Source: Schoenoplectus triqueter
Lineage: Eukaryota; Streptophyta; Magnoliopsida; Poales; Cyperaceae
Direction of reading: 5' to 3'
Length of the DNA: 36,155 bases
Assembly: GCA_964058805.1 (NCBI GenBank)
Contig: CAXKVV010000716.1
Coordinates: 1-36,155 of the forward strand
Shown here: positions 21,810-31,503 of the stretch, piece after piece
How the letters are laid out: each line of letters starts with the position of its first letter
Numbering within the stretch: position 1 is the first letter of the stretch
The notes under the pieces: generated by a model
What the model was told of the DNA's origin: nothing
Database searches by the model: none
What the model saw: the letters and a program-made list of their open reading frames with translations, nothing else
Position numbers and translations under genes: made by a program

Positions 21810-21839
21810 GGATCGTGAAGCACACTTGGCTCTGTGCTA
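21810..21839 (-). repeat. MULE right terminal inverted repeat
   Basis: The partner of 11026-11055 (27 of 30 bases). The right direct repeat E begins immediately after it, leaving no room for a distinct target duplication. Confidence 0.85.
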
Positions 21840-21840
21840 T

Positions 21841-22685
21841 ATGTAATTTAATTTAATTATTTTGGATTATTTCATAAATAATTACAACTTAAGGATTTAT
21901 TAGAAGAAATGACTCACCAGAGTCAGTCGCTTAGCTTTTGGTTCTGTGGGGCGCGTGTATTGTCAAAGGTGACTAAGCACCTTATATCTCTCCCATGTAA
22001 TCAGAATATATATATATAAAAAAAAAAGAGAAAAAATGGGGATTTTCTGGTGCGGATGGAAGTCCTTTGTTCTTGAGACCGTACCAGCTAAGGGTACCGT
22101 GTACTATTGTTAATTGTCTTATGTTGCAACCTTAGATCTTGAGTTATGGGCATTCGATCTGCGACTCAGGTGCATATCTGCCTATGTATCAGCCTTGCTT
22201 GCTATCCAACCACGTTATTATGAAATCTTACACATTGATTGGTTATTAAATATAATAACAAAACTTAATTAAAGCCTAATATATAGAGAGAGAGAGTAAA
22301 GATACCGTAAATTTAAGCTCACGGAGGTTTTTTGTGAGCTTAACTCAAAAATTATATCAAATCATCTCAAAATTTTAATTTATCATTCTCATTAAATTAT
22401 TTATATGAAAATCTATTTGGATGCAAAAATTTGGAGTGTTTTGAGTTTTTTAAGTCATGATTTTTAATTTTTGAAAATCAGTTCTAAAAATAATAATATT
22501 TGAAAATCATTTTTAAAAATTAAAAACGATGACTTAAAAACCTCAAAACACTCCAGATTTTTGCATCCCACGAGATTTTCATATAAAGAATTTTAATGAA
22601 GATGATAAATTAAAATTTTGAGATGATTTGATATTTTTTTGAGTTAAGCTCACGGTATCTTTCCTCTCTCTCTCTATATATATAT
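21841..22685 (+). repeat. Long direct repeat E, right copy
   Basis: About 845 bp repeating 10140-11004 in the same orientation. It starts directly at the MULE terminus and ends in a CT/TA tract before GAAACATGAGATC, which is unlike the sequence after the left copy. It contains the second copy of the foldback MITE at 22295-22664. Confidence 0.85.
22295..22664 (+). mobile_element. Foldback MITE in right repeat E
   Basis: The same element as 10601-10983, at the same place in repeat E. The left arm shares the extra GGAGG block with the other copy, so the outer arms are collinear. The loop (about 22463-22530) matches the other copy only after reverse complementing. GA and CT microsatellites flank it. 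Confidence 0.75.
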
Positions 22686-22902
22686 GAAACATGAGATCAG
22701 ACATACAAACATATGTGGTGCTGTCGCGTGGCTAGCTTTCTCGGGACGTGACAACTATAATGCTTATTTTTGTTCTAAAATTTATTTGTTGTGATATGCT
22801 CATGGATTTTTGTTATGTTTATGTTTTTTTATTATGATATGTTGATGGATATGCTGATGGATTTTTATGATATTTGTATTGATGAAATTGCTGGACATAT
22901 AT

Positions 22903-23886
22903 TGTCACATCTTAGAATTATTAAACCGGATTAAGGGTGAAAATCCCATCACGTACACACGATGACACATACGTACGAAAAAATATATGAAATAAATAAA
23001 TAAATCACACATAATAAATAAAATAATAATAAATATAAATACATGACAATATAGTCCAGAATAACAAATAAATACAACGCTTGCATCGACAGAGGCTGAC
23101 TCCATCAGAATGGACAATAAATCTCTTAAATAAAACCCAAAAGAAAGAACCAAAAACTTGAAATCCCGATGAAATCCTAAACAACTACCCAACTCACATG
23201 CAGATGCGGCGGATCACCTCTGTCATTACGCATGACTACACCTAGCACTCTATCCAAGAAAATCTCGTACCTGTAAATCTGGATCCCACAATCATCGTGG
23301 AAATGTGTGTAATTTTAAAAAAGTTACTCGGTACGGATTTAGATCCAACCTTAAGATTTGATCTTCTTTCCTAGACTGGACCCAAATACCGATACTGGTA
23401 TTTTAATGCAATATAATAATTATATATGAATATAATAGTATTTTTATGCACATTTTAAAAAAAAAACGCCTACGTATTATGTCATGAAATGATAAGAAAA
23501 TCCAAAATAAAAAAAAATTATGGAAGTAATATAATATATAATATATAGTACGAGAGAGAACTACCCGTAATAAAATCCCGGTTAAAAAATTTATCAGATC
23601 CATCCCGAACGGGAACTACGAGAGCCCTACTTACTAACTCGGGTCTTGCGTCAGCGGGCACTACTATGGCTCAACTTACTAACTTAGAACTTTATGTTTA
23701 TGCGGCGTGCATACTTGCTATCAGATTAATCAGAAAAACCATAATTTAGTGTACGAGATACAAAGTATTTATTTGTTTATTTATGTATTATGTTACTGTG
23801 TTAAATCTAGCTATTAAATGTATTAATTTATTTGATTACTATATTAATTATTATAATTACTTAAATTTAAAAATCATGGCTTGACA
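22903..23886. mobile_element. Solo LTR of an LTR retrotransposon
   Basis: 984 bp starting TGTCACATCTTAG and ending GGCTTGACA, so its ends TGTCA/TGACA form the usual inverted LTR termini. It is flanked by the 5-bp duplication TATAT (22898-22902 and 23887-23891). Removing it plus one TATAT joins two AT-rich segments with similar GATGGATTTTT/GACATATATTT motifs, consistent with the CACTA body. No internal retroelement coding sequence adjoins it. The termini are reminiscent of gypsy LTRs, and orientation is probably minus (GATGTGACA end), but both points are uncertain. Open frames inside (22905-23192, 23403-23603) are hydrophobic artefacts of AT-rich DNA. Confidence 0.7.
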
Positions 23887-24002
23887 TATATTTTTGCTAA
23901 TGGATTTTTGTGATCGATTTTTGTTTCTAACATTTTATGATATTTTTTTTTGTTGGACATATATTTATACATATGTCAATTTAATGTGTTGATAGATTTA
24001 TT

Positions 24003-24360
24003 TTATACAGTTAGCAAAATCAAATAGGCTGGCCACAAAAAATAGAAAAATGCATTTAAAAATTTTTTTTGCTAACTGTTTTTAATAAATAAACGTTAGC
24101 AAAAACTTCTATTTCCTAACAATTTTGAAATTAAAAATCTTTAATATACACATTTTCTAAGATTTTTAAATAAAAATCGTTAGGAAAGCTCGCGTTTAAG
24201 GTGCCTACATTTGCTAACGGTTTTTTAATCAAAACGGTTAGAAAATCTCAGCGAAAAAGCGTTCCAGACGTCCATTTACTAACGGTCGCTTATTATTTTT
24301 CCTAACCCCTCATTATTAACAATCAGAAAACCGTTATTAAATCTCTTTAAAAACCGTTAG
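24003..24360. repeat. CACTA right subterminal repeats
   Basis: About ten degenerate copies of GCTAACGGTTTTT or its complement, in both orientations, end at the CACTA terminus at 24383. Confidence 0.85.
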
Positions 24361-24405
24361 CATAACTCTTTCATGCTGTAGTGGGGGCTCATGAAATTTG
24401 CTTAT

Positions 24406-24671
24406 GTTTTAAGATCGTAAACGAGTCGAGTTGAGACGAATCAAGCCGAGTCAAATTCGTATTTAACTCATTTACTTAACGAACCGTGTCTATCTAAATT
24501 ATTAACTACTACAGAATCAAAAGTTTTAACTTACTAAGATTTATTTAATAGCTAAATTGATTTTAATAATTAATAATATCGGCTCATTGACGATTGAATC
24601 TATTAACGAACGAATTAACATCTAGTGGATCTTGGACGAGTTAGCAAGGGTCTTTTTTTGCCGGCCCTAAT
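24406..24671. mobile_element. Probable hAT-type MITE, GAGTCGAG-rich
   Basis: It begins near AAGATCGTAAACGAGTCGAG and ends near GCCGGCCCTAA, whose reverse complement is TTAGGGCCGGC. This is the style of plant hAT MITEs with TAGGGYCGTAAACGAG ends. The right end has diverged and I could not define a target duplication. Confidence 0.45.
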
Positions 24672-24938
24672 GTTCTTTTGTCATTTTGTAATGACAAAAC
24701 CTGTTCTCTTCTGCCACCTTTTGAATTCAATCACCGGTCTGGTAACATATATTAGCTGTAACCAAATAGGCTAGAGATCTTTTGGGCAGGGGTACTGGTA
24801 CATCCGTACAACCATCACTTTATTTTTAACTTGTACCACAAATCTTTATTATTGGCCACGTATATGGCCAGGATTGTTTCTGGGCTTAGTTGGCACCGTC
24901 CTCTCCATTGTTTTGTAGTGTCTTCTTCTCCATATTTT

Positions 24939-26000
24939 GGGAGTGTTGGGCAATCAATGGAATAGCAAAAAGTTAGAATAGAATAGTTATTCCGACGAAT
25001 TAATTTGCCAAACGAATTTTAGACTAAGTAGAAGAGTGCGGAATAGTGCTAATCCGGTATACCAACTTATATGTGGAATACCGGATTAACTCTCGTCGGA
25101 ATAGCGATTATTATTTGATTATGATGTATTATATTATTATATTATGATTATGATTAAGATTTAGTATTATTATATTATTATATTATATTTATAATTCTAA
25201 TTTATTATTATATTAATATTATGATTATTATTTATTATTATTATTATCAAATTATTATTATTAAATTATTATTATCAATATTATTATTATATTATCGTTA
25301 CCATTAGTATTATTATATTATTTATTATTATTTTAAAAATAATTTTAATATTATATTATGAATATAAATATAATTATTTGATTATTATATTATTATGATC
25401 AAGATTACTTATTATTATATTATTATATTATGATGATTATGATTATGATTATTATTACTTATTATTATTTTATTATGTATTATATTATTATATGTTGATT
25501 ATAGTGATGATTAATTTATTATTATTATATTATTATTATTATAATTATTTATAATTATTTTTATGATTATGATTATATTTTTATTATTATATTATTATGA
25601 TTATGATTATGGTTATATTAGTATGATTATGACTATAATTATTATTATCATGATTATGATTATGATTATATTATTAAAATTATGATTACTTATTATTATA
25701 TTATTATTATAATTATGATTGTAATTATAATTTTTTATTATTATATTACTATATTATGATTATATTTACATTTTTATTATATTACTATTATAATATTATT
25801 ATTTATTATGATTAGTTTTATTACTTTATTATTATTAATATCTTACTATTATGATTATTATTATTATTATTATTATCATCATCATCATTAGTACCAAACG
25901 ATATTTTTGCTCTTCCGAATAGTCAACAATACCACTCTTCCAAAAAAAATATTATTCTATCACTCTTCCAAAACTATTCCTTGATTTGCCAAACGGACCC
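24939..26000 (+). mobile_element. Tourist-like inverted-repeat element with satellite interior, complete copy
   Basis: The termini are GGGAGTGTTGGGCAATCA on the left and GGGTCCGTTTGGCAAATCA (reverse complement) on the right, flanked by TTT on both sides. The left arm (24939-25107) is the reverse complement of 1255-1424, including the TAATCCGGTAT hairpin (25048-25090). From about 25110 to 25880 the interior is an ATTATTATG-type array. The right arm (25890-26000) holds GGAATAGT and CTCTTCC motifs. It is non-coding. The 3-bp flank and terminal motif suggest PIF/Harbinger, although TTT is not the usual TWA. Confidence 0.65.
25110..25880. repeat. AT-rich ATTATG-type microsatellite array
   Basis: Low-complexity ATT/ATTATG units, the reverse complement of the array at 1-1250 but shorter. 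The GTTGATTATAGTGATGATTAA block near 25494-25514 occurs once here and three times in the other copy. Confidence 0.85.
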
Positions 26001-26043
26001 TTTATGAGTACCAGCATGACAATATAATATTACTTTTTAGATA

Positions 26044-26347
26044 TGAATGGGTCCTAACAATTATTTATTTTGAGTTTTTTTATAATCTTAATAATTAATT
26101 TTATGTAAAATTTAAGAAATAAATATATTATTAAACTTACGGATTGATATGTAATTTAAATGTCATTTGATATTCAATCAAAAACCAACAAAATTATATG
26201 TTTTTAACAATTTTAATTTAATAATCTTTGATCAAAAAATCAAAATGACATCTAATATAAAGTTTTTTCATTACTAAGATTTCCTATGAATTATATGAAG
26301 TTGACCGTCTAAATTATTAAAATAAATGGTTGTCAAGAAATCCTACT
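26044..26347. mobile_element. MITE with 9-bp target duplication, diverged relative
   Basis: The ends TGAATGGGTCCTAACAATTA and (reverse complement) AGTAGGATTTCTTGACAAC are imperfect inverted repeats, followed by TATTTATTTT on both sides. Flanks TTTTAGATA (26035-26043) and CTTTAGATA (26348-26356) match at 8 of 9 positions. The GTCATTTGATATTCAATCAA and TGATCAAAAAATCAAAATGAC arms pair. It is related to 6972-7350 and 29329-29711. Confidence 0.65.
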
Positions 26348-26757
26348 CTTTAGATAATAACTTTGTCAAGTTCATAAATATTTAACCTAAATATAAAAAT
26401 AAAGCTCCTTCATTAATAAAGACTATCCATCTTTATTAACTATAAACTTCATTCATTCGTCGCAATTTAATTAATAAATGCACTACTAAACTATATTTCA
26501 ATATATGGATATTGAAAGAAAGATAAAGTGAAAAAGAAGATAAAGAAAAGAGATGAAATGCACATCTCATAGCTAGTTCTCAAGTACTGGAGAAAGAATG
26601 TTACTGTGATATCAAGGGGGTAGCATACATACGTCCCACATCTTGTCGACCTGAGCAGTCAAATTAGACACACCAAGTTCTCTCACAACTCACAACCTGT
26701 TGTCGTGTTTTATGGCTTTTATGACCATTTTGACCTTCACCCGTTCATCCGAGTTTA
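26348..26757. other. Gene-free stretch
   Basis: Ordinary AT-rich DNA with an AAGA-rich patch at 26515-26555. I see no gene, RNA or repeat. Confidence 0.4.
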
Positions 26758-27650
26758 ATTAATAATTATTAGGAGCCTGATAATAATCCCCAAGCATTTA
26801 TCCCCACAAATATCCCCAAACTTTGACTCCCGTAAATTTAGTAGTTGAAATGCCAAAAGTCTTTCGCGATTTGACCATAATCGCAGAGACAAATAAAATT
26901 TTTGAATCTTCACGAGTTGACCGTAATTGCAATCATTTGGCACAAAAAAATCGCTATTTTTTGTGACCATAACATGCAATCTCAGCGACATAAATTAGAT
27001 TCACTATTTTTTTCTGTTTCTAGGCAACTGGTCGATTAATTTATAATCAACCGTTAGTTTATATTAATTGACCATAAATGTTTGAATTATTTACAGCAAC
27101 AATAAATTTGACACAAAAAATTAGCGCGCCATCAATTGATTTTCATTCTGACATTATTTATATCTTTAGTTGCCCCTATTTATATTTACTGTGCCAGTTA
27201 CTAAAATTCTAATAACTTAAAATATTATTATTTGATATTCATATTATTTATATCTATGTTTTTGGTAATTGTTGTATCTATTGGCATCAACTATCAATTT
27301 TATTTATATCTATTAATTTTTTCTATATACATCAACCGGCTTTGGTGGTTAAATTCCACCATTTATACAAATAAATAATCACAACACTTGATATAAATAA
27401 CACAGTATAATAGATATAAATAAATTTGATAGTTTTTACCAAGTGCTAACTCTCTCTAATTTTTTTAAAGAGACGCCATTTCAATTTCAATTTTTTTTTT
27501 GAATTATTAATGTGCTATGCAGTTATAAAAATGAAAAGTCGGAAACATATAAAAAGTTAATTGAATGCTTAAAATGGAAATTTTTCGCTTGGGGACAACG
27601 AATGGGGATAAAAGGCTGGGGATGATAATAATATTCCTAATTATTAATAG
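26758..27650. mobile_element. Terminal-inverted-repeat element of about 0.9 kb
   Basis: The left end (26758 on) reads ATTAATAATTATTAGGAGCC, then repeated TCCCCA motifs. The right end in reverse complement reads CTATTAATTATTAGGAATAT, again followed by TCCCCA motifs at similar spacing over about 60 bp. The middle has no credible open frame; 26755-26991 and 27507-27713 read out of or into the termini. Superfamily and target duplication are unclear. Confidence 0.55.
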
Positions 27651-28009
27651 ACGACGCGTGTCGAGTATGTTTTTGGTTTGCTTCCGAACTGGAAAAAGAG
27701 AAGAACCAAACAAAGTATAAGGACAAAAACGACGAGAAAGTTGAGTTTATTAAATCTCAATTAAAGATAACAAATAGAAGTCATAAAATTTTTAGACTAA
27801 ATATTTTAAATTTTAATGTCTTCTCTCTCCACTATGTTTCCCTTCTTTTTTATCTGCCTGCATTTTTCAAACTATACATAAATCATTGAATTCATGTAGA
27901 TAAAAATATATAAATAAAATTAATAGTGGAATTTTATAAAAAAAAATCAATAGTGAAGAGAAGTGATGATATAATATATTTGAAAAGCTTAAGAATTTGA
28001 AAGCATGCC
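27651..28009. other. Gene-free stretch
   Basis: AT-rich DNA with no recognisable feature. Confidence 0.4.
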
Positions 28010-28936
28010 CTTAGTTGAGTTAGGCTAAGTTTGTGCTCGACTCATTAGCTTAACGAGACAAACCGAGCTGACTCACTAATTACTTCCAAGCCAAAAGCTT
28101 TGACTTGAGATCGGTTCGTTAAGTTAACGAGCTAACCGAGTTGGCTCATTAAGGCTTATTAAGACTAATTTAATAGTTAATAATATATTTTATGATATTT
28201 TATATTAAAATTTATAATAAAAATATTAAAAATAACTAATGATAAAATATTTCACACAATTTGATATGATAATTTAAATACATATCATATTATAAACTAT
28301 GAGAATGGATCTGGTGCCACCAGCTTTAGTGGCATCCGATACTGCCAACTTATCTTTTAACATATATTTTAAAATTTAATACTTAAATTTTAAATCCAAA
28401 TCGTTGATCTTATTCATTTTTATGATAGATATATAATCGTAAAATTTCATGATTTTTAGAGATCATTTCATACTAGTTCAAATAATAATAAAATGAATGT
28501 ATAAAAATAAATTAATCATACTTAATTAGGTTCACTCATTTTATTATCATTTGATCTAGTATGAAGTGATCTCTAAAAATTATGAAATTTTGCGAGCATA
28601 TATCTATCATAAAAATGAACAAGATCAATGATTTAGATTCAAAATTTAAGTATAATATTTTGAAATATAAATTAAAAGATAAGTTGGTGGCATCGGATGT
28701 CACTAAAGCTAATGACACCGGATCCCTTCTCATAAATTATTTACTATACTAAAAATATATAAATAATAAATATTAATAGTTTAATGAGTTTAACGAGTCA
28801 AGCTGGTCTAAACTCAATCTCGCTCATTAACTTAACGAGCCGGCTCGATCTATTAATAAATGAGCCAACAACAAATCAATCCTGAATGAGTCATGAGCGA
28901 ACCACTAAGCACGAATTTCTTTTTTCAACCCTATGT
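28010..28936. mobile_element. Probable hAT-type MITE split by a nested MITE
   Basis: The two outer segments (about 28010-28170 and 28775-28936) are rich in TTAACGAG, GAGCCG and CTCATTAA motifs in opposite orientation. The right end, CAACCCTA, gives TAGGGTTG in reverse complement, a common hAT-MITE terminus. The left terminus is diverged. The element at 28301-28731 is inserted in the AT-rich middle. Confidence 0.45.
28301..28731. mobile_element. Long-hairpin MITE with 9-bp target duplication
   Basis: Nearly the whole 431 bp folds back. The left arm starts GAGAATGGATCTGGTGCCAC and the right arm, reversed, GAGAAGGGATCCGGTGTCAT. Both continue with AGCTTTAGTGRCATCCGA and pair nearly to the centre at about 28520. 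Flanks ATAAACTAT (28292-28300) and ATAAATTAT (28732-28740) match at 8 of 9, a Mutator-type duplication length. It is non-coding; the frame 28536-28733 is one arm. Confidence 0.85.
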
Positions 28937-29328
28937 GTGATAGCAGGAGGTAATGTTTTTTTACGGAATATAATTTTATTTTGGAATAAATATGGGAAAA
29001 GGCCTCCTCAGGAGAGAATCGCACCATTTTGACCGGACAAAGCTGTGCTCGAAATTATGGAGTTCATCTAGATAGGCTTATATTTATGTAAATTTTCCGT
29101 TAAAAACCATAAATAAAAATAGGTAGGGAAATATTTGCCAACAGATAGGAAGTAGCACCCCCTAGGGCCATGTGGTTTTTGGGTACTGCTCAAAATGTAC
29201 AACACAATTATAGCCAAGTTTGGTAACAGTCATTATTAAGCACTTGTAAAATGTTTTCAACAAATCGATGGAAATATAGGAGTGAATTTAAATCATCTCG
29301 GTCACTCAACTTCTATACTTTTATTTTA
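28937..29328. other. Gene-free stretch
   Basis: No open frame of note and no clear repeat apart from the target duplication TTTATTTTA at 29320-29328 that belongs to the next element. Confidence 0.4.
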
Positions 29329-29711
29329 GGGGACGGATCCTTGACAATAGGTTATTTTGACAATCTAAACAATGAACTTTTATAAAATACTAAAATAATC
29401 TTAAAAATAGAAAACTATTTATAGTTATATTCTTATATTTATAGATTAATAATATTTTAAATTTCATATAATTTCATTATCATTTGATAGTTTTTAAAAA
29501 TCATTAAATTAAAATTATTGTAAATTACATAAGATGGTTTTTGATAAACTATTGAACGATAATAAAATTATATGAAATTTAAAACACTATCAATCTATTA
29601 GTGGACAAATATATCTATATTTTTTTTCTATTTTAAGATTTCTTTTTGCATTTTTTTTAAAATTCAATTGTTAAGATTGACAAAATAATCCATTGTCAAG
29701 GGATCCTACCC
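29329..29711. mobile_element. MITE with perfect 9-bp target duplication (Mutator-like), copy 2
   Basis: The ends GGGGACGGATCCTTGACAAT and (reverse complement) GGGTAGGATCCCTTGACAAT are inverted repeats. The flanking TTTATTTTA is identical on both sides (29320-29328 and 29712-29720). The internal arms include TTCATTATCATTTGATAG and share layout and motifs with 6972-7350. It is non-coding, 383 bp. Confidence 0.88.
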
Positions 29712-29720
29712 TTTATTTTA

Positions 29721-30511
29721 ATAGTCTTTTATTTGTTAAAACCGTGGATTTTCAAGTTTTTAATAAACAGAGTTCAAATAGTGTCAGACCCTCTACCTCA
29801 AGTTTAAGGGAAAAATAGGTTCAATGTATTTAAGTTTGTAAAATTAAAAAATGAAGGACTTAAATTATCAGTCGAAGTATCCAATAATTTATTTTATTGT
29901 TGTCTTTTGCGATGTAATAGTGTAAAACCGAATTATTTAATATTTAATATTAGATTTTTGTAATATTAAAATTTGAAGACTTTTAAATACTATTTTATTT
30001 TAATGAAATCATCTGACAGTTTGTAAAAATCTTGGATTGATCTCTACAAACGTCCATAGTAAGATTTAGTGACCGTTTAAACATTAAATCGTTAATATTA
30101 GATCTCACCATCACGTGACGTTAAACATTATTTTTAAAGCTTGCGTGATTGAGATTATTTTGGTAGTTTTATTCAATAACATTTCATGTATAATTTTTTA
30201 TTACTACCAAGCACTTATATATTAAAAAAAACTTAATATCTTGTTCATTTTTAACTCCATTTAATTTACTCAAAACAATGATAATTTTTAACTACGAAAC
30301 TTATTTCTGTTACCAATATCTATCTGTTCTGCAACTACAAAATGTTTAAACTGACATATTTGATCATAAAAATTTAAAATGCGGTCGTCTAAAAAAATTA
30401 AATACGGTTTAACATGTTTGAAACATTTCAATAATTTGTTTGGTGGTTCGGTTCAACCGTTCAACTTTGTTTTGGGTTGTAGTTGTACCAGAAAATAGGG
30501 ATTGAATCAAT
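29721..30511. other. Gene-free stretch
   Basis: AT-rich DNA. Nothing recognisable. Confidence 0.4.
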
Positions 30512-30793
30512 TAGAAGTGGCAATCGAACGGTTTGGTTTGGACTGATCGGTTCGAGTTGGTTTGATCATCTGAATGAAATTTGATTGGGTCGAATTATTT
30601 TATATATTATTTTTTTTAGATTGATTTTTTGATTGAATTATATATTATTTGGTCTCAAATCAGGTCGAATAAATCAAACCGGATTCGCATTGAGTTAGAA
30701 TTTAACTTTTTGTAAAAAAAAAAACAAATTAGATCGAATTCAGATGAGAATAAGTAAGACTGGTTTATCGAGCCGGCTGAGGTGCCACCTCTA
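30512..30793. mobile_element. Short hAT-type MITE
   Basis: The termini TAGAAGTGGCAATC and (reverse complement) TAGAGGTGGCACCTC are inverted. Flanking octamers GAATCAAT (30504-30511) and GAACCAAA (30794-30801) agree at 6 of 8. GGTTCGAGTTGG/GGTCGAAT motifs fill the arms. It is non-coding, 282 bp. Confidence 0.55.
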
Positions 30794-30801
30794 GAACCAA
30801 A

Positions 30802-31503
30802 GGTTGATTTTCCCAAATTAAAAAAAAAAGGAATAAAGAGCTGCGCGGGTTCAGTTAGTTCAGGTTTGAAATATATTCAGATTTGAGACATATTGAACAG
30901 CTCTGGGTCGATTCAATATTTTTACTGCTACTTAATAAAGAAACAATCTATACTAAAGCAAGCTAGTAGTGATAAACACCACCAGCGATGAAAGTTAATT
31001 TAATTTTTTTACTACATTTTACTATTGATCTGCTTGTTTTTTTCCCCTTTTTTTATCCGATTTTTTTCCTTTTACTTTCTCATATTGAAAATATGGATTT
31101 AAGGGTTCATAAAATTCAGAAAACAAAACAGAAAGCAACTTAAAACATTTAGGGCTGTTTAATGAGTAAGGTAAAGTATATGTGGAGATATTTTCATATC
31201 GATAATCGTAAAAATTGTCTTTACATATCATATCTTTATTTGTTAAAAAAAATGATTTTACTTATACTTTACCCATATCTGTTAAGAATTTCGGATAACC
31301 AAATGTGACAATAAATAACCGATAATAATAATAATTATATGATTTAGACAAATAAATAACATAAAATAAATACTAAGAAAGTGTAATTAGATATAACAAA
31401 AATCATACAATTTCTTCATCTCAATTGTCTTTAAAAATATATATCAATTTTAATTTAATTTGATTATTATTAAAATATTAAATAAATTATTATATATATA
31501 TAT
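30802..31503. other. Gene-free stretch with inverted GGTAAAGTATA motifs
   Basis: From about 31150 a GGGCTGTTTAATGAG start leads to GGTAAAGTATA (31171), and TATACTTTACC recurs inverted near 31264, followed by GGATAACCAAATG. This may be the left part of a MITE split by the two insertions that follow, with its remainder at about 32560-32745 (TTATCCGCATCCTTACC and related motifs). The frame 31022-31231 is not convincing. Confidence 0.35.

Larger units (their letters stand above)
11026..21839. mobile_element. Mutator-like element with FAR1-type transposase and GRF zinc-finger gene, containing a copia insertion
   Basis: The terminal 30 bp are inverted repeats matching at 27 of 30 positions: 11026-11055 begins TAGCACAAAGCCAAGTGTG, and the reverse complement of 21810-21839 begins TAGCACAGAGCCAAGTGTG. 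Each end leads into a pyrimidine-rich region that looks like a plant 5' leader and ends in CAG/GTAACC, a splice-donor context. Two convergent genes lie inside: a GRF zinc-finger gene (plus, leader ~11155-11334, coding from 11886) and a FAR1-type transposase (minus, 14149 down to 12575). Removing the copia element (14390-21387 plus one 5-bp target copy) leaves about 3.8 kb. No 9-bp target duplication is seen, because both ends abut the direct repeats E. Both genes are damaged, so this copy should not be autonomous. Confidence 0.8.
8800..24383. mobile_element. Non-autonomous CACTA (En/Spm-like) transposon, outer shell of a nested block
   Basis: The right end, read inward, starts CACTACAGCATGAAAGAG (24366-24383). 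The left end starts CGCTACAACATAACTAG (8800 on), the usual CACTACAACA terminus with one changed base. Behind each end lie many copies of the subterminal motif TAACGGTTTTT in both orientations: about 8835-9085 on the left and 24003-24360 on the right. This arrangement is typical of CACTA elements, which bind their transposase there. The flanking triplets are TGG and GGG, a 2 of 3 match for the 3-bp target duplication. The total is 15.6 kb, of which 10140-22685 and 22903-23886 are insertions or duplications, leaving roughly 2-3 kb of CACTA body. No CACTA transposase is seen. Confidence 0.78.

Noticed and set aside
10140..22685. Repeats E as the LTRs of a retrotransposon containing the MULE
   Set aside because: E lacks matching TG..CA ends, there is no tRNA primer-binding site after the left copy, and no polypurine tract before the right copy; the MULE termini sit there instead.
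22905..23603. Hydrophobic minus-strand frames that look like membrane proteins
   Set aside because: They are translations of AT-rich solo-LTR sequence (Phe, Ile, Tyr, Leu), with no conserved motif.
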